A stretch of DNA of 48,524 bases from assembly GCA_022446985.1 (NCBI GenBank), contig JAKVBD010000038.1, positions 1-48,524 on the forward strand, written 5' to 3'. Within the stretch, counting starts at the first letter, position 1. Every line of letters begins with the position of its first letter. Source of the DNA: Lentisphaerales bacterium (GTDB lineage Bacteria > Verrucomicrobiota > Lentisphaeria > Lentisphaerales > Lentisphaeraceae). The notes under the pieces were generated by a model, which had not been told where the DNA came from, ran no database searches, and saw only the letters and a list, made by a program, of their open reading frames with translations. Of the stretch, positions 33,841 to 41,757 are shown in pieces. The position numbers and the translations under genes are program-made.

Positions 33841-35112
33841 ATGCCAGTAACCGTATTGATTGGTGCCCAGTGGGGTGATGAAGGCAAAGGCAAAATTATT
33901 GACGTCCTCTCTGAGAACGCTGATCTAGTTGCAAGATTTCAAGGCGGAAATAACGCCGGACACACAGTTATCGTAGAAGGCAAGAAATATGTACTTCACC
34001 TAATTCCATCTGGTGTTCACAGCGAAAAAACTATTTGTATGATTGGTAACGGTGTGGTTGTCAATCCTGTTCAGCTACTAGAAGAGCTAGACGGTCTTCT
34101 CGATCAGGATATCGACATCAGAAGTCGTTTCCAGATCAGTAACAGAGCCCAGTTGGTCTTCTCTTACCATTGCGAATTTGATGCTCTAAGTGAGAAGAAG
34201 CGTGGCGACAAAATGATCGGTACAACGAAGAAAGGTATCGGCCCGGCTTATTCCGATAAAGTTAACCGTTGTGGTCTAAGAGCTGGTGATATCCTGAGAG
34301 CTGATAAATTCGAATCTAAATTTAGAGAAAATATTGCTCGTTACAATAAATTATTTGCAGAAGCTGGTGTTGAAGAGCTGGATGTTGAAGCAGAGTGGGA
34401 AAAAGCAAAAGCTGCAGGCGAGCGTCTAAAACCATTTATTACAGACACTGTTGTTACAATCAATGAAGCTATCAAAGCAGATAAAGATGTCCTTCTTGAA
34501 GGTGCACAAGGTGTTTGGCTTGATATCGATTACGGTACTTTCCCATATGTAACCAGCAGTAATACTGGTACAGGCGGTGCTTGTACAGGTGCTGGTGTTG
34601 CTCCAATTCACATTCAGAAAGTAATTGGTGTAACTAAAGCCTACACAACTCGTGTAGGTGAAGGTCCATTCCCAACTGAGCTTGAGTGTGAGTTTGGTGA
34701 AAGACTACGTGAAATGGGGGGGGAGTTCGGTGCAACTACTGGTCGTCCACGTCGTTGTGGTTGGTTTGATGCTGTTGCAACTAACTATGCTATGATGCTC
34801 AATGGTGTTACAGATATCGCAATCACTAAAATGGACGTTCTTGATACTCTTGAAGAAATTAAGATCTGTACTGCTTATGAAGTGAATGGTGAAGTGACTT
34901 CGGTTATGCCAGTTGAAGCTGAAGATCTAAACGTTGCTATGCCAATTTATGAAACTATGCCTGGTTGGCAGGCTCCTACAACTGAAGCAAGAAGTATGGA
35001 TGAGTTGCCGGAAGCTGCTCAAAACTACCTTGCTCGTGTTGCAGAACTTTGCGGTGCTAAAGTTAGTATCGTATCCGTTGGACCTGGTCGCGAAGCTACT
35101 TTTCAGGTTTAA
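33841..35112 (+). CDS. purA: Adenylosuccinate synthetase PurA
   Basis: PurA makes adenylosuccinate from IMP, GTP and aspartate in AMP synthesis. The 423-residue protein starts MPVTVLIGAQWGDEGKGKII, with the GTP-binding P-loop GDEGKGK and the following FQGGNNAGHTV active-site block. It continues with GIGPAYSDKVNRCGLR, EGAQGVWLDIDYGTFPYVTSS and EFGATTGRPRRCGWFDA. Upstream in the same frame the ORF extends to 33760, but the conserved start and an AGGA before ATG 33841 fix the start. It heads a run with uppS, cdsA and dxr separated by 4 bp or less, so these are probably one operon. Confidence 0.97.
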   Translation: MPVTVLIGAQWGDEGKGKIIDVLSENADLVARFQGGNNAGHTVIVEGKKYVLHLIPSGVHSEKTICMIGNGVVVNPVQLLEELDGLLDQDIDIRSRFQISNRAQLVFSYHCEFDALSEKKRGDKMIGTTKKGIGPAYSDKVNRCGLRAGDILRADKFESKFRENIARYNKLFAEAGVEELDVEAEWEKAKAAGERLKPFITDTVVTINEAIKADKDVLLEGAQGVWLDIDYGTFPYVTSSNTGTGGACTGAGVAPIHIQKVIGVTKAYTTRVGEGPFPTELECEFGERLREMGGEFGATTGRPRRCGWFDAVATNYAMMLNGVTDIAITKMDVLDTLEEIKICTAYEVNGEVTSVMPVEAEDLNVAMPIYETMPGWQAPTTEARSMDELPEAAQNYLARVAELCGAKVSIVSVGPGREATFQV

Positions 35113-35116
35113 TTAA

Positions 35117-35857
35117 ATGGCCACAGGGGCGAATCAACATTTGAATAATGTACCTTGCCATGTGGCTATTATCATGGATGGCAATGGCCGCTGGGCTAAA
35201 GCCAGAGGCTTGGATAGACTTGATGGGCACAAAGAAGGTGTAAAGTCTGTCCTTGCCTGCATTGAAACTGCGGCCAGACTTGGGGTTGAGTATCTTACTC
35301 TCTACACATTCAGTACAGAAAACTGGAATCGACCAGAAGCTGAAGTGAATGGCTTAATGGCTTTGTTTGTTAGTGCTATTCAGGCCTACACTCCACGGAT
35401 GATGGAAAAAGGTGTTCGACTTAAATTTATCGGTTCTCGAGAAGGTTTACCTGATTCAGTGATTTCATCTATGAAAACTATTGAGCAACAGACTGCAGAA
35501 AATAAAACAATAACCGTTATGCCGGCCATAAACTATGGCGCTCGCCAGGAAATCCTTCAGGCGGTTAAAAATATTGCCTTGGATGTGAAGCAAGGTATCA
35601 TCTCTGTCGATGACCTTTCTATGGACTCAATAAGTGATAATTTATATACAGCAGGTATTCCTGATCCGGATTTTTTAATCCGCACAAGTGGAGAAATGAG
35701 ACTGAGCAACTTCCTGCTCTGGCAATTGTCCTATACAGAGTTTTTTGTGACAGATAAGTACTGGCCAGAGTTTAGAAGCGAAGACTTCCAACAAGCCTTA
35801 CAATCCTACAAAAATAGAGGCCGCCGTTTTGGTGGAGTGGAAAATGCTGAAGTATAG
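35117..35857 (+). CDS. uppS: Undecaprenyl diphosphate synthase UppS
   Basis: A cis-prenyltransferase that extends farnesyl diphosphate to the undecaprenyl carrier for peptidoglycan and O-antigen. The 246-residue protein has HVAIIMDGNGRWAKARGL (catalytic Asp21), LYTFSTENWNRP, INYGARQEILQA, and the C-terminal PDPDFLIRTSGEMRLSNFLL then YTEFFVTDKYWPEF, all family hallmarks. It is 4 bp after purA and overlaps cdsA by 14 bp. The gene order uppS-cdsA-dxr is widespread. Confidence 0.97.
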   Translation: MATGANQHLNNVPCHVAIIMDGNGRWAKARGLDRLDGHKEGVKSVLACIETAARLGVEYLTLYTFSTENWNRPEAEVNGLMALFVSAIQAYTPRMMEKGVRLKFIGSREGLPDSVISSMKTIEQQTAENKTITVMPAINYGARQEILQAVKNIALDVKQGIISVDDLSMDSISDNLYTAGIPDPDFLIRTSGEMRLSNFLLWQLSYTEFFVTDKYWPEFRSEDFQQALQSYKNRGRRFGGVENAEV

Positions 35858-36725
35858 ACTTATTAGCGGCTTCACCATGGGAGCGATCATCTTAAGCTCC
35901 CTTCTTATTGAAGGTTTGGCAACAGCCATCATCTTTTCCGTTCTTTGTCTTTTTGCCATGTCAGGCGGTTTGAAAGAGTTTTTCCAAATGACCGAAAAGA
36001 TCGGTCTGAAAGGTTTCTCAAGGATGTCTATGTTCGTTGGTTGCCTGGCGATTTGTTCAATAGCCGTACCAAATCTCTTTAATCTTGATCACAATATGCC
36101 GTTTTTTGAGCTATTGACTATCATATTCATTATCTTTGGTTTTTTGAGAGTTTTTAATGAAGACGAGCATAAAAATGGCTTAACTAAACTGTTCGTCTCT
36201 ATTGCCGGGCTTATTTACATCGGTTGGACTCTTTCTTTCATAGCACAAATTTACTTTTTTGATGGTACCGAAATGCTTGGTAGATATTTAGTACTTTACC
36301 TTGTTGCGGTGACTAAGTTCAGTGACATAGGGGCGTTCTTTACAGGGACCATATCTTCTAAGGTTTTACCGAGTGGGAATCATAAAATAGCGCCAAAGTT
36401 AAGTCCTGGTAAAAGTTGGGAAGGCTTCATCGGTGGAATTGCCGCCAGTGTCTGTGTCGCCTTGTTTTTACGAGACTTTTTGGGTGAAAAGCTTTATATC
36501 GATGGCAGTGAGTTTTTAACGCTGGAAATAGCGATCATCACAGGTACCGTTTTTGCGACTCTAGGCTTTATTGGTGATGTTGCCGAGTCTGCTTTGAAAA
36601 GAGCTTCAGGAATGAAGGACTCCGGCTCATTCATACCAGGGATGGGAGGCGTGCTGGATGTCGTTGACAGTCTGACGCTGGTCAGTCCTTTATTTTATTG
36701 TTTGCTTGTAACAGTTAAAAATTGA
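35844..36725 (+). CDS. cdsA: Phosphatidate cytidylyltransferase CdsA
   Basis: Converts phosphatidic acid and CTP to CDP-diacylglycerol for phospholipid synthesis at the inner membrane. The 293-residue protein has about seven hydrophobic segments and the CDP-DAG synthase signature near the C-terminus: ESALKRASGMKDSGSFIPG followed by MGGVLDVVDSL. Earlier are KLSPGKSWEGFIGG. The canonical PGHGGxxDRxD here reads PGMGGVLDVVDS, keeping the glycines and Asp residues. ATG 35844 has GGAG at 35834-35837 and begins inside uppS. It is followed by dxr after 1 bp. Confidence 0.92.
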   Translation: MLKYRLISGFTMGAIILSSLLIEGLATAIIFSVLCLFAMSGGLKEFFQMTEKIGLKGFSRMSMFVGCLAICSIAVPNLFNLDHNMPFFELLTIIFIIFGFLRVFNEDEHKNGLTKLFVSIAGLIYIGWTLSFIAQIYFFDGTEMLGRYLVLYLVAVTKFSDIGAFFTGTISSKVLPSGNHKIAPKLSPGKSWEGFIGGIAASVCVALFLRDFLGEKLYIDGSEFLTLEIAIITGTVFATLGFIGDVAESALKRASGMKDSGSFIPGMGGVLDVVDSLTLVSPLFYCLLVTVKN

Positions 36726-36726
36726 C

Positions 36727-37878
36727 ATGAAGAAAAATATCGTTATTCTAGGTTGTACGGGATCTATAGGGGATAGCAGCGCTAAAGTAGTTAGGCACCT
36801 CAGTGAAAAGTTCAATGTCATTGGTGTAGCAGGCGGCCGTAGGTACGAAAAAACTGCCGAATTAGCAAAAGAATTCAACTGTCGTTATGCTTCGATTAGT
36901 TCAGGAGAAAACTTCTCTAAATTTTCTTCATTGGTTCCGGAGTCTTGCAACGCAGGCTTTGGCGAATCAGCTTTAACTCAAATGTGTACAGATCCAGATG
37001 TCGACATGGTACTTTGCGGTATAGTTGGCACAGCTGGTCTTAAGCCTGTTCTTGAGGCCGTGAAAGCCGGTAAAGACATTGGTTTAGCCAGTAAAGAAAT
37101 TTTGGTTATGGCCGGAGAGCTTGTCATGAAAGAAGTGAAAAAGGCTGGAGTTAAGATGATCCCTGTTGATAGTGAGCATAATGCGATCTATCAGTGTCTT
37201 GATGGACAAGCTGATAGCTCCTATAGGCGTATTTTGCTGACTTGCAGTGGAGGGCCTTTTAGAGAAACTCCTAAAGAAGATTTTCCTGGTATCACTAAGA
37301 AGAAGGCATTGAAGCATCCGACTTGGGATATGGGGCCAAAGATTACTATTGATTCGGCTACTTTGATGAATAAATCCCTGGAGTTAATTGAAGCAGCGTG
37401 GCTTTTTGATGCCCAGGTCGATGAAATCGAGGTTGTTATTCATCCTCAGTCAATTGTTCACTCAATGGTGGAGTTTGTTGACGGTTCAATTTTAGCTCAG
37501 CTAAGTAATCCGGATATGGTTTTCCCAATTCAGTATGCGTTGACGTACCCCAAGAGATACGAGGGGAGTTTTAAGCCCATGGATTTTACGGCTGGACTTA
37601 ACTTAACTTTTGAAAGCCCAGACCATGAGCGTTTCCCATCGGTAAATATTGCCAAAAACTGTTTGCGTCGTGGCGGCACAGCACCGGCAGTTTTTAATGC
37701 TGCAAATGAAGTGGCGGTCGATTACTTCTTGAGGGAAGAATTGAGCTTTTTGGCAATTTGGGATGTTATAAATTTTACTTTAGAAAAGCATGCTTTTGTT
37801 CAGAATCCCAGTCTTGATGAAATTATTGCTGCAGATGCCGAAGCCAGGAAAATTGCGGAAGGTTTTATTCTCAAGTAA
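36727..37878 (+). CDS. dxr: 1-deoxy-D-xylulose 5-phosphate reductoisomerase Dxr (IspC)
   Basis: Dxr makes 2-C-methyl-D-erythritol 4-phosphate with NADPH, the committed step of the MEP isoprenoid pathway. The 383-residue protein starts KKNIVILGCTGSIGDSSAKV (NADPH-binding), with LASKEILVMAG, MIPVDSEHNAIYQCL (metal Asp/Glu), LTCSGGPFRETP, TWDMGPKITIDSATLMNKSLE and VIHPQSIVHSMVEF. The length matches the family. It follows cdsA by 1 bp. In many bacteria the next gene is rseP; here a small membrane protein follows instead. Confidence 0.97.
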   Translation: MKKNIVILGCTGSIGDSSAKVVRHLSEKFNVIGVAGGRRYEKTAELAKEFNCRYASISSGENFSKFSSLVPESCNAGFGESALTQMCTDPDVDMVLCGIVGTAGLKPVLEAVKAGKDIGLASKEILVMAGELVMKEVKKAGVKMIPVDSEHNAIYQCLDGQADSSYRRILLTCSGGPFRETPKEDFPGITKKKALKHPTWDMGPKITIDSATLMNKSLELIEAAWLFDAQVDEIEVVIHPQSIVHSMVEFVDGSILAQLSNPDMVFPIQYALTYPKRYEGSFKPMDFTAGLNLTFESPDHERFPSVNIAKNCLRRGGTAPAVFNAANEVAVDYFLREELSFLAIWDVINFTLEKHAFVQNPSLDEIIAADAEARKIAEGFILK

Positions 37879-37880
37879 TC

Positions 37881-38339
37881 ATGACTAAGTTCTTTATAGT
37901 TACTATTTCTTTATTAGTCATTCTTCTGGTAATTCTATATGTTATGAATAAGATTTGGAAACGCTATTCTTTAGAAGAGCTTTTGAAGAAGAACGATCTG
38001 GAGTTTTATAACGAAATTTGTCGAGTGGCAGAGTCTTACAATTTAACTGTTACAGGGATAACTTTGGCTCATTATTCGCTGCATAAAGATAATCAGGATA
38101 AAGCCAGCTCTCCTGAAGCTGCCTGTAAAAATTACTTAGAGTTTTTCGATTTTTATTATAAAGATCCTAAGCAGGGAATAATTGAGACTGGAATCCAGGA
38201 TAGTTTGCAATTGTGGGAGGTCGTTTCTGTCTTGAAAAAAGAAGGATTGGTTGACCTAAAGCATAAACAAGATCAATACATAGGTAAATTCTCAGAGGAA
38301 GAATTATTGCTTAAGGCTTATGTCCCAGAGTTGCCTTAA
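37881..38339 (+). CDS. Small membrane-anchored protein after dxr
   Basis: A 152-residue protein with one N-terminal transmembrane helix (FFIVTISLLVILLVILYVM, about residues 4-22), then a mostly helical cytoplasmic or periplasmic body (SLEELLKKNDLEFYNEICR, AACKNYLEFFDFYYKD, WEVVSVLKKEGLVDLKHK). I do not recognise it. It starts 2 bp after dxr and probably ends the operon. Its end overlaps the detached C-terminal PDZ coding region of the convergent HtrA-like gene by about 29 bp. There is no signal of a site-2 protease, which usually sits at this position. Confidence 0.65.
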   Translation: MTKFFIVTISLLVILLVILYVMNKIWKRYSLEELLKKNDLEFYNEICRVAESYNLTVTGITLAHYSLHKDNQDKASSPEAACKNYLEFFDFYYKDPKQGIIETGIQDSLQLWEVVSVLKKEGLVDLKHKQDQYIGKFSEEELLLKAYVPELP

Positions 38340-38649
38340 TCTGCATTTCATTGCCATCTCTAGTAAGATTGAGAAGAACCTCTTCTCCTATATTTTTTTC
38401 TTGTATGGCTTGTATAAGATCCTGGGTGTTCATGACAGGCGCTCTATCGATACTTAAAATGACATCTCCTCTCTGGATCCCGGCACGACTGGCAGAAGAG
38501 AATTTGATGACTTCTGTGACTTTTATACCGATCTCTTTTGCTTCAGTAATGACGCCAAGAAATGGCGGGCTGTTTTTATTGTCGACAATTTGCCCCTCTG
38601 TAAGAGCTTGCCAGTTATTTATGGCTAAATCTACCGGGCCGTGAATATT
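38311..38649 (-). pseudogene. C-terminal PDZ domain coding region of the HtrA-like gene, cut off by an in-frame TAA
   Basis: Directly after the TAA at 38650-38652 the same minus-strand frame stays open for 112 codons to the stop at 38311-38313. It encodes NIHGPVDLAINNWQALTEG, a short linker and a clear PDZ domain: FLGVITEAKEIGIKVTEV, SSASRAGIQRGDVILSIDRA, QDLIQAIQEKNIGEEVLLNL, TRDGNEMQIKATLG. This is the place and kind of domain that follows a catalytic HtrA protease. The detached segment has no start codon or ribosome binding site of its own that I can see near 38649. It therefore looks like part of the upstream gene, lost through a nonsense change or error. Confidence 0.7.
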
Positions 38650-40206
38650 TTATTCGCTGGAGTCGAATATTAGACTATTGATACCTATGACCTCTCCTTG
38701 AAGGTTAAATAATGGACCTCCGGAATCTCCCCCAACAAGGGTGCAGTCAGTCCATAATAGGTGAGGACGTACATTAATTAATTTACCGATTCGAACGACA
38801 GCGCCGCGTTCTAAACTAAAACCATTTGGGTGCCCAAGGGCAAAACACCAATCTTCTGCTTGGTGAAGTTGTGACTTTGCAAGATTTACAAATGGGAATT
38901 TTGTATTGTCAGTATTGATGATTTTTATGAGACCTAGGTCTGCCTTAGGATGAATACCAAGGCTGACGGCATCGTAGACTTTGCCATTATCAAGAAAAAC
39001 TTTGACATGATTTTTGGGAGCTTCGCTAATATGAGCTGCCGTTAAGATATAGCCATCCTCCGAAACGAGGACTCCACTGCCTGAGGCTCCGCTTACCAAA
39101 AGGCCAACAGTTACTTTTTGAGATTTTGGGAGAAGTTTTTTTATATTTGACTGAACTTGAATCAGCTCATTAAAGCTTAAATTCTTAGCTGTTTTTTTTG
39201 TGAGATTTGTATGATCAAGCTTTTCCCTCATGCGCTTAATCGCGAATTCAACTTGCTGATTTGGGAGCGCATAGGTTTCAGAACGGTTAACTCTTGAGAT
39301 ATTTATACCTATAACTTTACCTTCAATATTACAGATTGGTGTGCCCGTTTCGTTGTGACCTATAGCTGCATCATGCTGAATGATGTTTTTGAAGCCATCA
39401 ACTCTTTTCGATATTGTACCACTCATTTCTAGATTTCTATTGAACATTCCGAAGGTTACATGTCGATCTCCTAAAGTAATACTTTTAGTCAGGAGTTGAC
39501 CATTTCTTAAAATTTTAACGTCGATATTTTTGCCTGGGCCATGTCCCTGAAGAGCACTTAGTACAGCTTTTCGGTCCAGTGTTTGATGATCGTTGATTTT
39601 TTGAATGATATCGCCACTTTTGATTCCACTTAAATGAGCAGGTCCATCATTAATCGCTTGATTCACAGTAATTCCTTGACTGCCACCAACCCCAAGTAGA
39701 ACTCCAAGAACCCCAGAAACCTTTAGTATGTCTCTTTGTTTTGCACTGCATATACCAACTTTAGTTTGGTTGTCGGGAAGAACGCTGATTAACCAGTCAG
39801 CTTGTTCAATAGGATTACGGGGTGAAAGGTCGATGGGCTGAAGTTTTGTTGAATTTATTTTTAGCAAAATAAGATCAGATTCCTCATCTTTAGAAATAAT
39901 TGTGGGAGAATGAATCTGGCCATTATTTAGTTGGACGAGAGCGTCTTGAGGGTATTCACTTAATTTGGTCAGGAGTATGCCTTTCTCATTGATGACAATA
40001 CCGGACGATACATGTTCATCTTCTTCGAGGATTTTAAATACACTTGCAAAGGTATTTATGGTATTCTCATGAAGGGCCTGCTTCGTATAAATTCCGTTGA
40101 TTCTTTTTGAGGGTGACAGGGGGGGGTGACTGAAAGTGATCAGCGAGGGCATGAGAAATAAGAAGAAAGACCTTAGCATACTTATGTGATCCACGGTAAA
40201 TAACAT
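38650..40206 (-). CDS. HtrA-like protein: pseudo-protease with nested PDZ followed by an active S1C protease (truncated)
   Basis: A 518-residue secreted protein (signal-like LRSFFLFLMPSLITFSH at about 11-27). Residues about 55-325 resemble an S1C protease that has lost its catalysis: the His site reads LTKLSEYP, Asp111 remains (ESDLILLKI), and the Ser site reads NETGTPICN with Thr287. A PDZ domain (about 165-245) is inserted inside it. Residues about 365-518 are a second protease domain with an intact triad: His392 in TAAHISE, Asp423 in KADLGLIKI and Ser495 in GGDSGGPLF. The frame then meets TAA, and a further PDZ follows in frame. The start of the window's FHA gene lies upstream on the same strand, 123 bp away, with an inverted repeat between. 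Confidence 0.85.
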   Translation of the reverse strand: MLFTVDHISMLRSFFLFLMPSLITFSHPPLSPSKRINGIYTKQALHENTINTFASVFKILEEDEHVSSGIVINEKGILLTKLSEYPQDALVQLNNGQIHSPTIISKDEESDLILLKINSTKLQPIDLSPRNPIEQADWLISVLPDNQTKVGICSAKQRDILKVSGVLGVLLGVGGSQGITVNQAINDGPAHLSGIKSGDIIQKINDHQTLDRKAVLSALQGHGPGKNIDVKILRNGQLLTKSITLGDRHVTFGMFNRNLEMSGTISKRVDGFKNIIQHDAAIGHNETGTPICNIEGKVIGINISRVNRSETYALPNQQVEFAIKRMREKLDHTNLTKKTAKNLSFNELIQVQSNIKKLLPKSQKVTVGLLVSGASGSGVLVSEDGYILTAAHISEAPKNHVKVFLDNGKVYDAVSLGIHPKADLGLIKIINTDNTKFPFVNLAKSQLHQAEDWCFALGHPNGFSLERGAVVRIGKLINVRPHLLWTDCTLVGGDSGGPLFNLQGEVIGINSLIFDSSE

Positions 40207-40264
40207 GAGTTATAAATATAGAACTACCTTAAGTATATTGCGAGAACTATTCTTTAATTTGACA

Positions 40265-40309
40265 GTAGCCTAAAATATAAATGCCCCATTCGTTTTGGAA
40301 TGAGGCTAC
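40265..40309. repeat. Nested inverted repeat between the FHA and HtrA-like genes
   Basis: GTAGCC (40265-40270) pairs with GGCTAC (40304-40309). Inside, CATTC (40287-40291) and GAATG (40298-40302) form a hairpin with a 6-base loop GTTTTG. It lies 21 bases past the FHA stop on the minus strand and 59 bases before the HtrA-like start. There is no clear U-tract on either side, so a simple rho-independent terminator is doubtful. It may be an attenuator, an mRNA-processing structure or a regulator site. Confidence 0.4.
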
Positions 40310-40329
40310 TCACTTAAATGTATTGTCAA

Positions 40330-41445
40330 TTATTGATAGTGCAGCATGTAGGCGCTATCTCCAAATTCGAGTATATCACCAGGGAGTACCGAAGCCTTAT
40401 GAATCGGCTTCAGGTTTACATAGGTTTTATTTTGACTTTGGTTGTCTTCGACAAGCAGGCACTTGTCTCGAATAATGACATGAGCATGCGTCCTGGACAC
40501 AGAAGGGTCATCAGGAATAAGGATGTTGCACTCTTTGGATCTGCCAACTGAAAGCTTTTCATTTGTTCTAGGTAAGGGGATAGCTTTAACTTGGCCATTC
40601 GATAAAGGTGTGATGGCTAGACCTGATTTAGGGTTGTATTCCTTGAAAAGTGTATCGCAATGAATTTTGGGGTCGCCATATACATAAAGGTAAATAGCCA
40701 ATTTGTTGATAGTGACACAAAGATCTTCTTTAACTGGTCGAACGCCAATCGAATTTAATCCATCTACTCTTATCCCGGGTTTGCCTTGAGTTAAATCTTC
40801 AAGCCTTATACCGTCAGGAGTAAATGCCAGCAGGAAATGAAAAGGTTTAATTTCATCGCCGGATATTTTGTAGTCACAGGCATTGTGACTGCCTACCAAA
40901 ATGGGGGCAGCATCGGAGTGCCATTCACCGAAGTTAGATTTAATTAGTATCTCAGCCTCAATGGGAGCACTGTTACTTGGGTTATCGATAAGTGAACGTT
41001 TAAGGATTATTGAATCGGTTTCATCGTAGTAATGACCGTCAATGCCTATGTAAACAACCCAGGTACTGCCTATTTTCATAATCATTCGACTATCAACAGG
41101 AACGACTACTTGACGTTTCTGAATACCATTGAAATAAACTTTATCTTTAGTTCCGCAGTCCATGAAGTAGCAGTAATTACCCATTTTTACTACTGCAACT
41201 TGGACATCTGAAATCATCTTGTCATCAAGAGTGACATCGGCATGTGTGCTTTTGCCGATTTTGAAAGTACTTTCGTCAGGGGGAATCTCGATGTGTTCAA
41301 TTGTTCCCTTTTTATATATGAAAAAAGATGGTGTAAGTCGTTGATTGTGCGTTTCGTTTAGTACTTCACGGCTTGTTAAGTTCTTTTGTGAACTAATTGT
41401 TTTGTTAACACTTGTTTGTGGTGTAGAATTTATTGTTTCGTTCAT
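40330..41445 (-). CDS. FHA-domain protein, probably three FHA-like repeats
   Basis: A 371-residue soluble protein. The C-terminal FHA (about 296-370) is canonical: KLSVGRSKECNILIPDD, VSRTHAHVII, LVEDNQSQNKTYVN, which are the GR, SxxH and N residues that bind phosphothreonine. Two earlier segments have the same shape but poor key residues: about 58-135 (FKIGKSTHADVTLDDKMISD, TKDKVYFNG) and about 180-255 (PILVGSHNACDYKISGDEIK). The first 35 residues are Thr/Ser/Asn rich. It may act in Ser/Thr kinase signalling, though no such kinase is nearby. A TTGAGA-17-TAAAAT promoter lies upstream and GGAG precedes the ATG. It precedes the HtrA-like gene on the same strand. Confidence 0.8.
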   Translation of the reverse strand: MNETINSTPQTSVNKTISSQKNLTSREVLNETHNQRLTPSFFIYKKGTIEHIEIPPDESTFKIGKSTHADVTLDDKMISDVQVAVVKMGNYCYFMDCGTKDKVYFNGIQKRQVVVPVDSRMIMKIGSTWVVYIGIDGHYYDETDSIILKRSLIDNPSNSAPIEAEILIKSNFGEWHSDAAPILVGSHNACDYKISGDEIKPFHFLLAFTPDGIRLEDLTQGKPGIRVDGLNSIGVRPVKEDLCVTINKLAIYLYVYGDPKIHCDTLFKEYNPKSGLAITPLSNGQVKAIPLPRTNEKLSVGRSKECNILIPDDPSVSRTHAHVIIRDKCLLVEDNQSQNKTYVNLKPIHKASVLPGDILEFGDSAYMLHYQ

Positions 41446-41757
41446 TTTAGTTTCGCTCCAAAGTTAAAATTGGATAGATTTTATAATTATCACGACATTC
41501 TCTCAAAACGCTAATAGCAGGAACGATTCCATTTATTACGGTATGGCGTCAAAAAAACATTAACTGTGCTTAACATCACAGTAGTCGTTTTAGAAGATGG
41601 ATGAGTTAAAACCTCATTTTTGATGAAGAATGTCAGGATTTGGTGATAAGTTTGGCACAGAATCTTTACAAGGAAGTTATTTTTCTCTTAAAGCTGGCAG
41701 TGTTTCAAAAAGCAACTATTATTGCTGCAAATATATAGATGGCAGATAATAAACCAT
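41446..41757. other. Intergenic region between FHA gene and mnmA
   Basis: This 312 bp gap lies between divergent genes and holds no convincing ORF; the longest frames are under 10 codons. It contains the FHA promoter candidate (minus strand). On the plus side TTTGGCACAG near 41651-41660 resembles a sigma-54 -24 element, but no proper GC-containing -12 follows, so I do not call a promoter for mnmA. No RNA gene or riboswitch-like structure is recognised. Confidence 0.5.
41478..41506 (-). promoter_or_regulatory. Candidate sigma-70 type promoter for the FHA gene
   Basis: On the minus strand TTGAGA (plus-strand 41501-41506) is followed after 17 bases by TAAAAT (41478-41483). Both hexamers are near consensus and the spacing is ideal. 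It lies 33 bases upstream of the FHA start codon at 41445. Confidence 0.4.

Noticed and set aside
38351..38644. A 97-residue plus-strand ORF after dxr
   Set aside because: The opposite strand over the same bases encodes a clear PDZ domain in frame with the HtrA-like gene, so this frame is a shadow.
41645..41670. TTTGGCAC followed by TTTAC before mnmA, and a similar TTTGGCAT at 33759-33766 before purA, as sigma-54 promoters
   Set aside because: The -24 GG block is good, but the -12 element lacks the GC at the required spacing in both cases.
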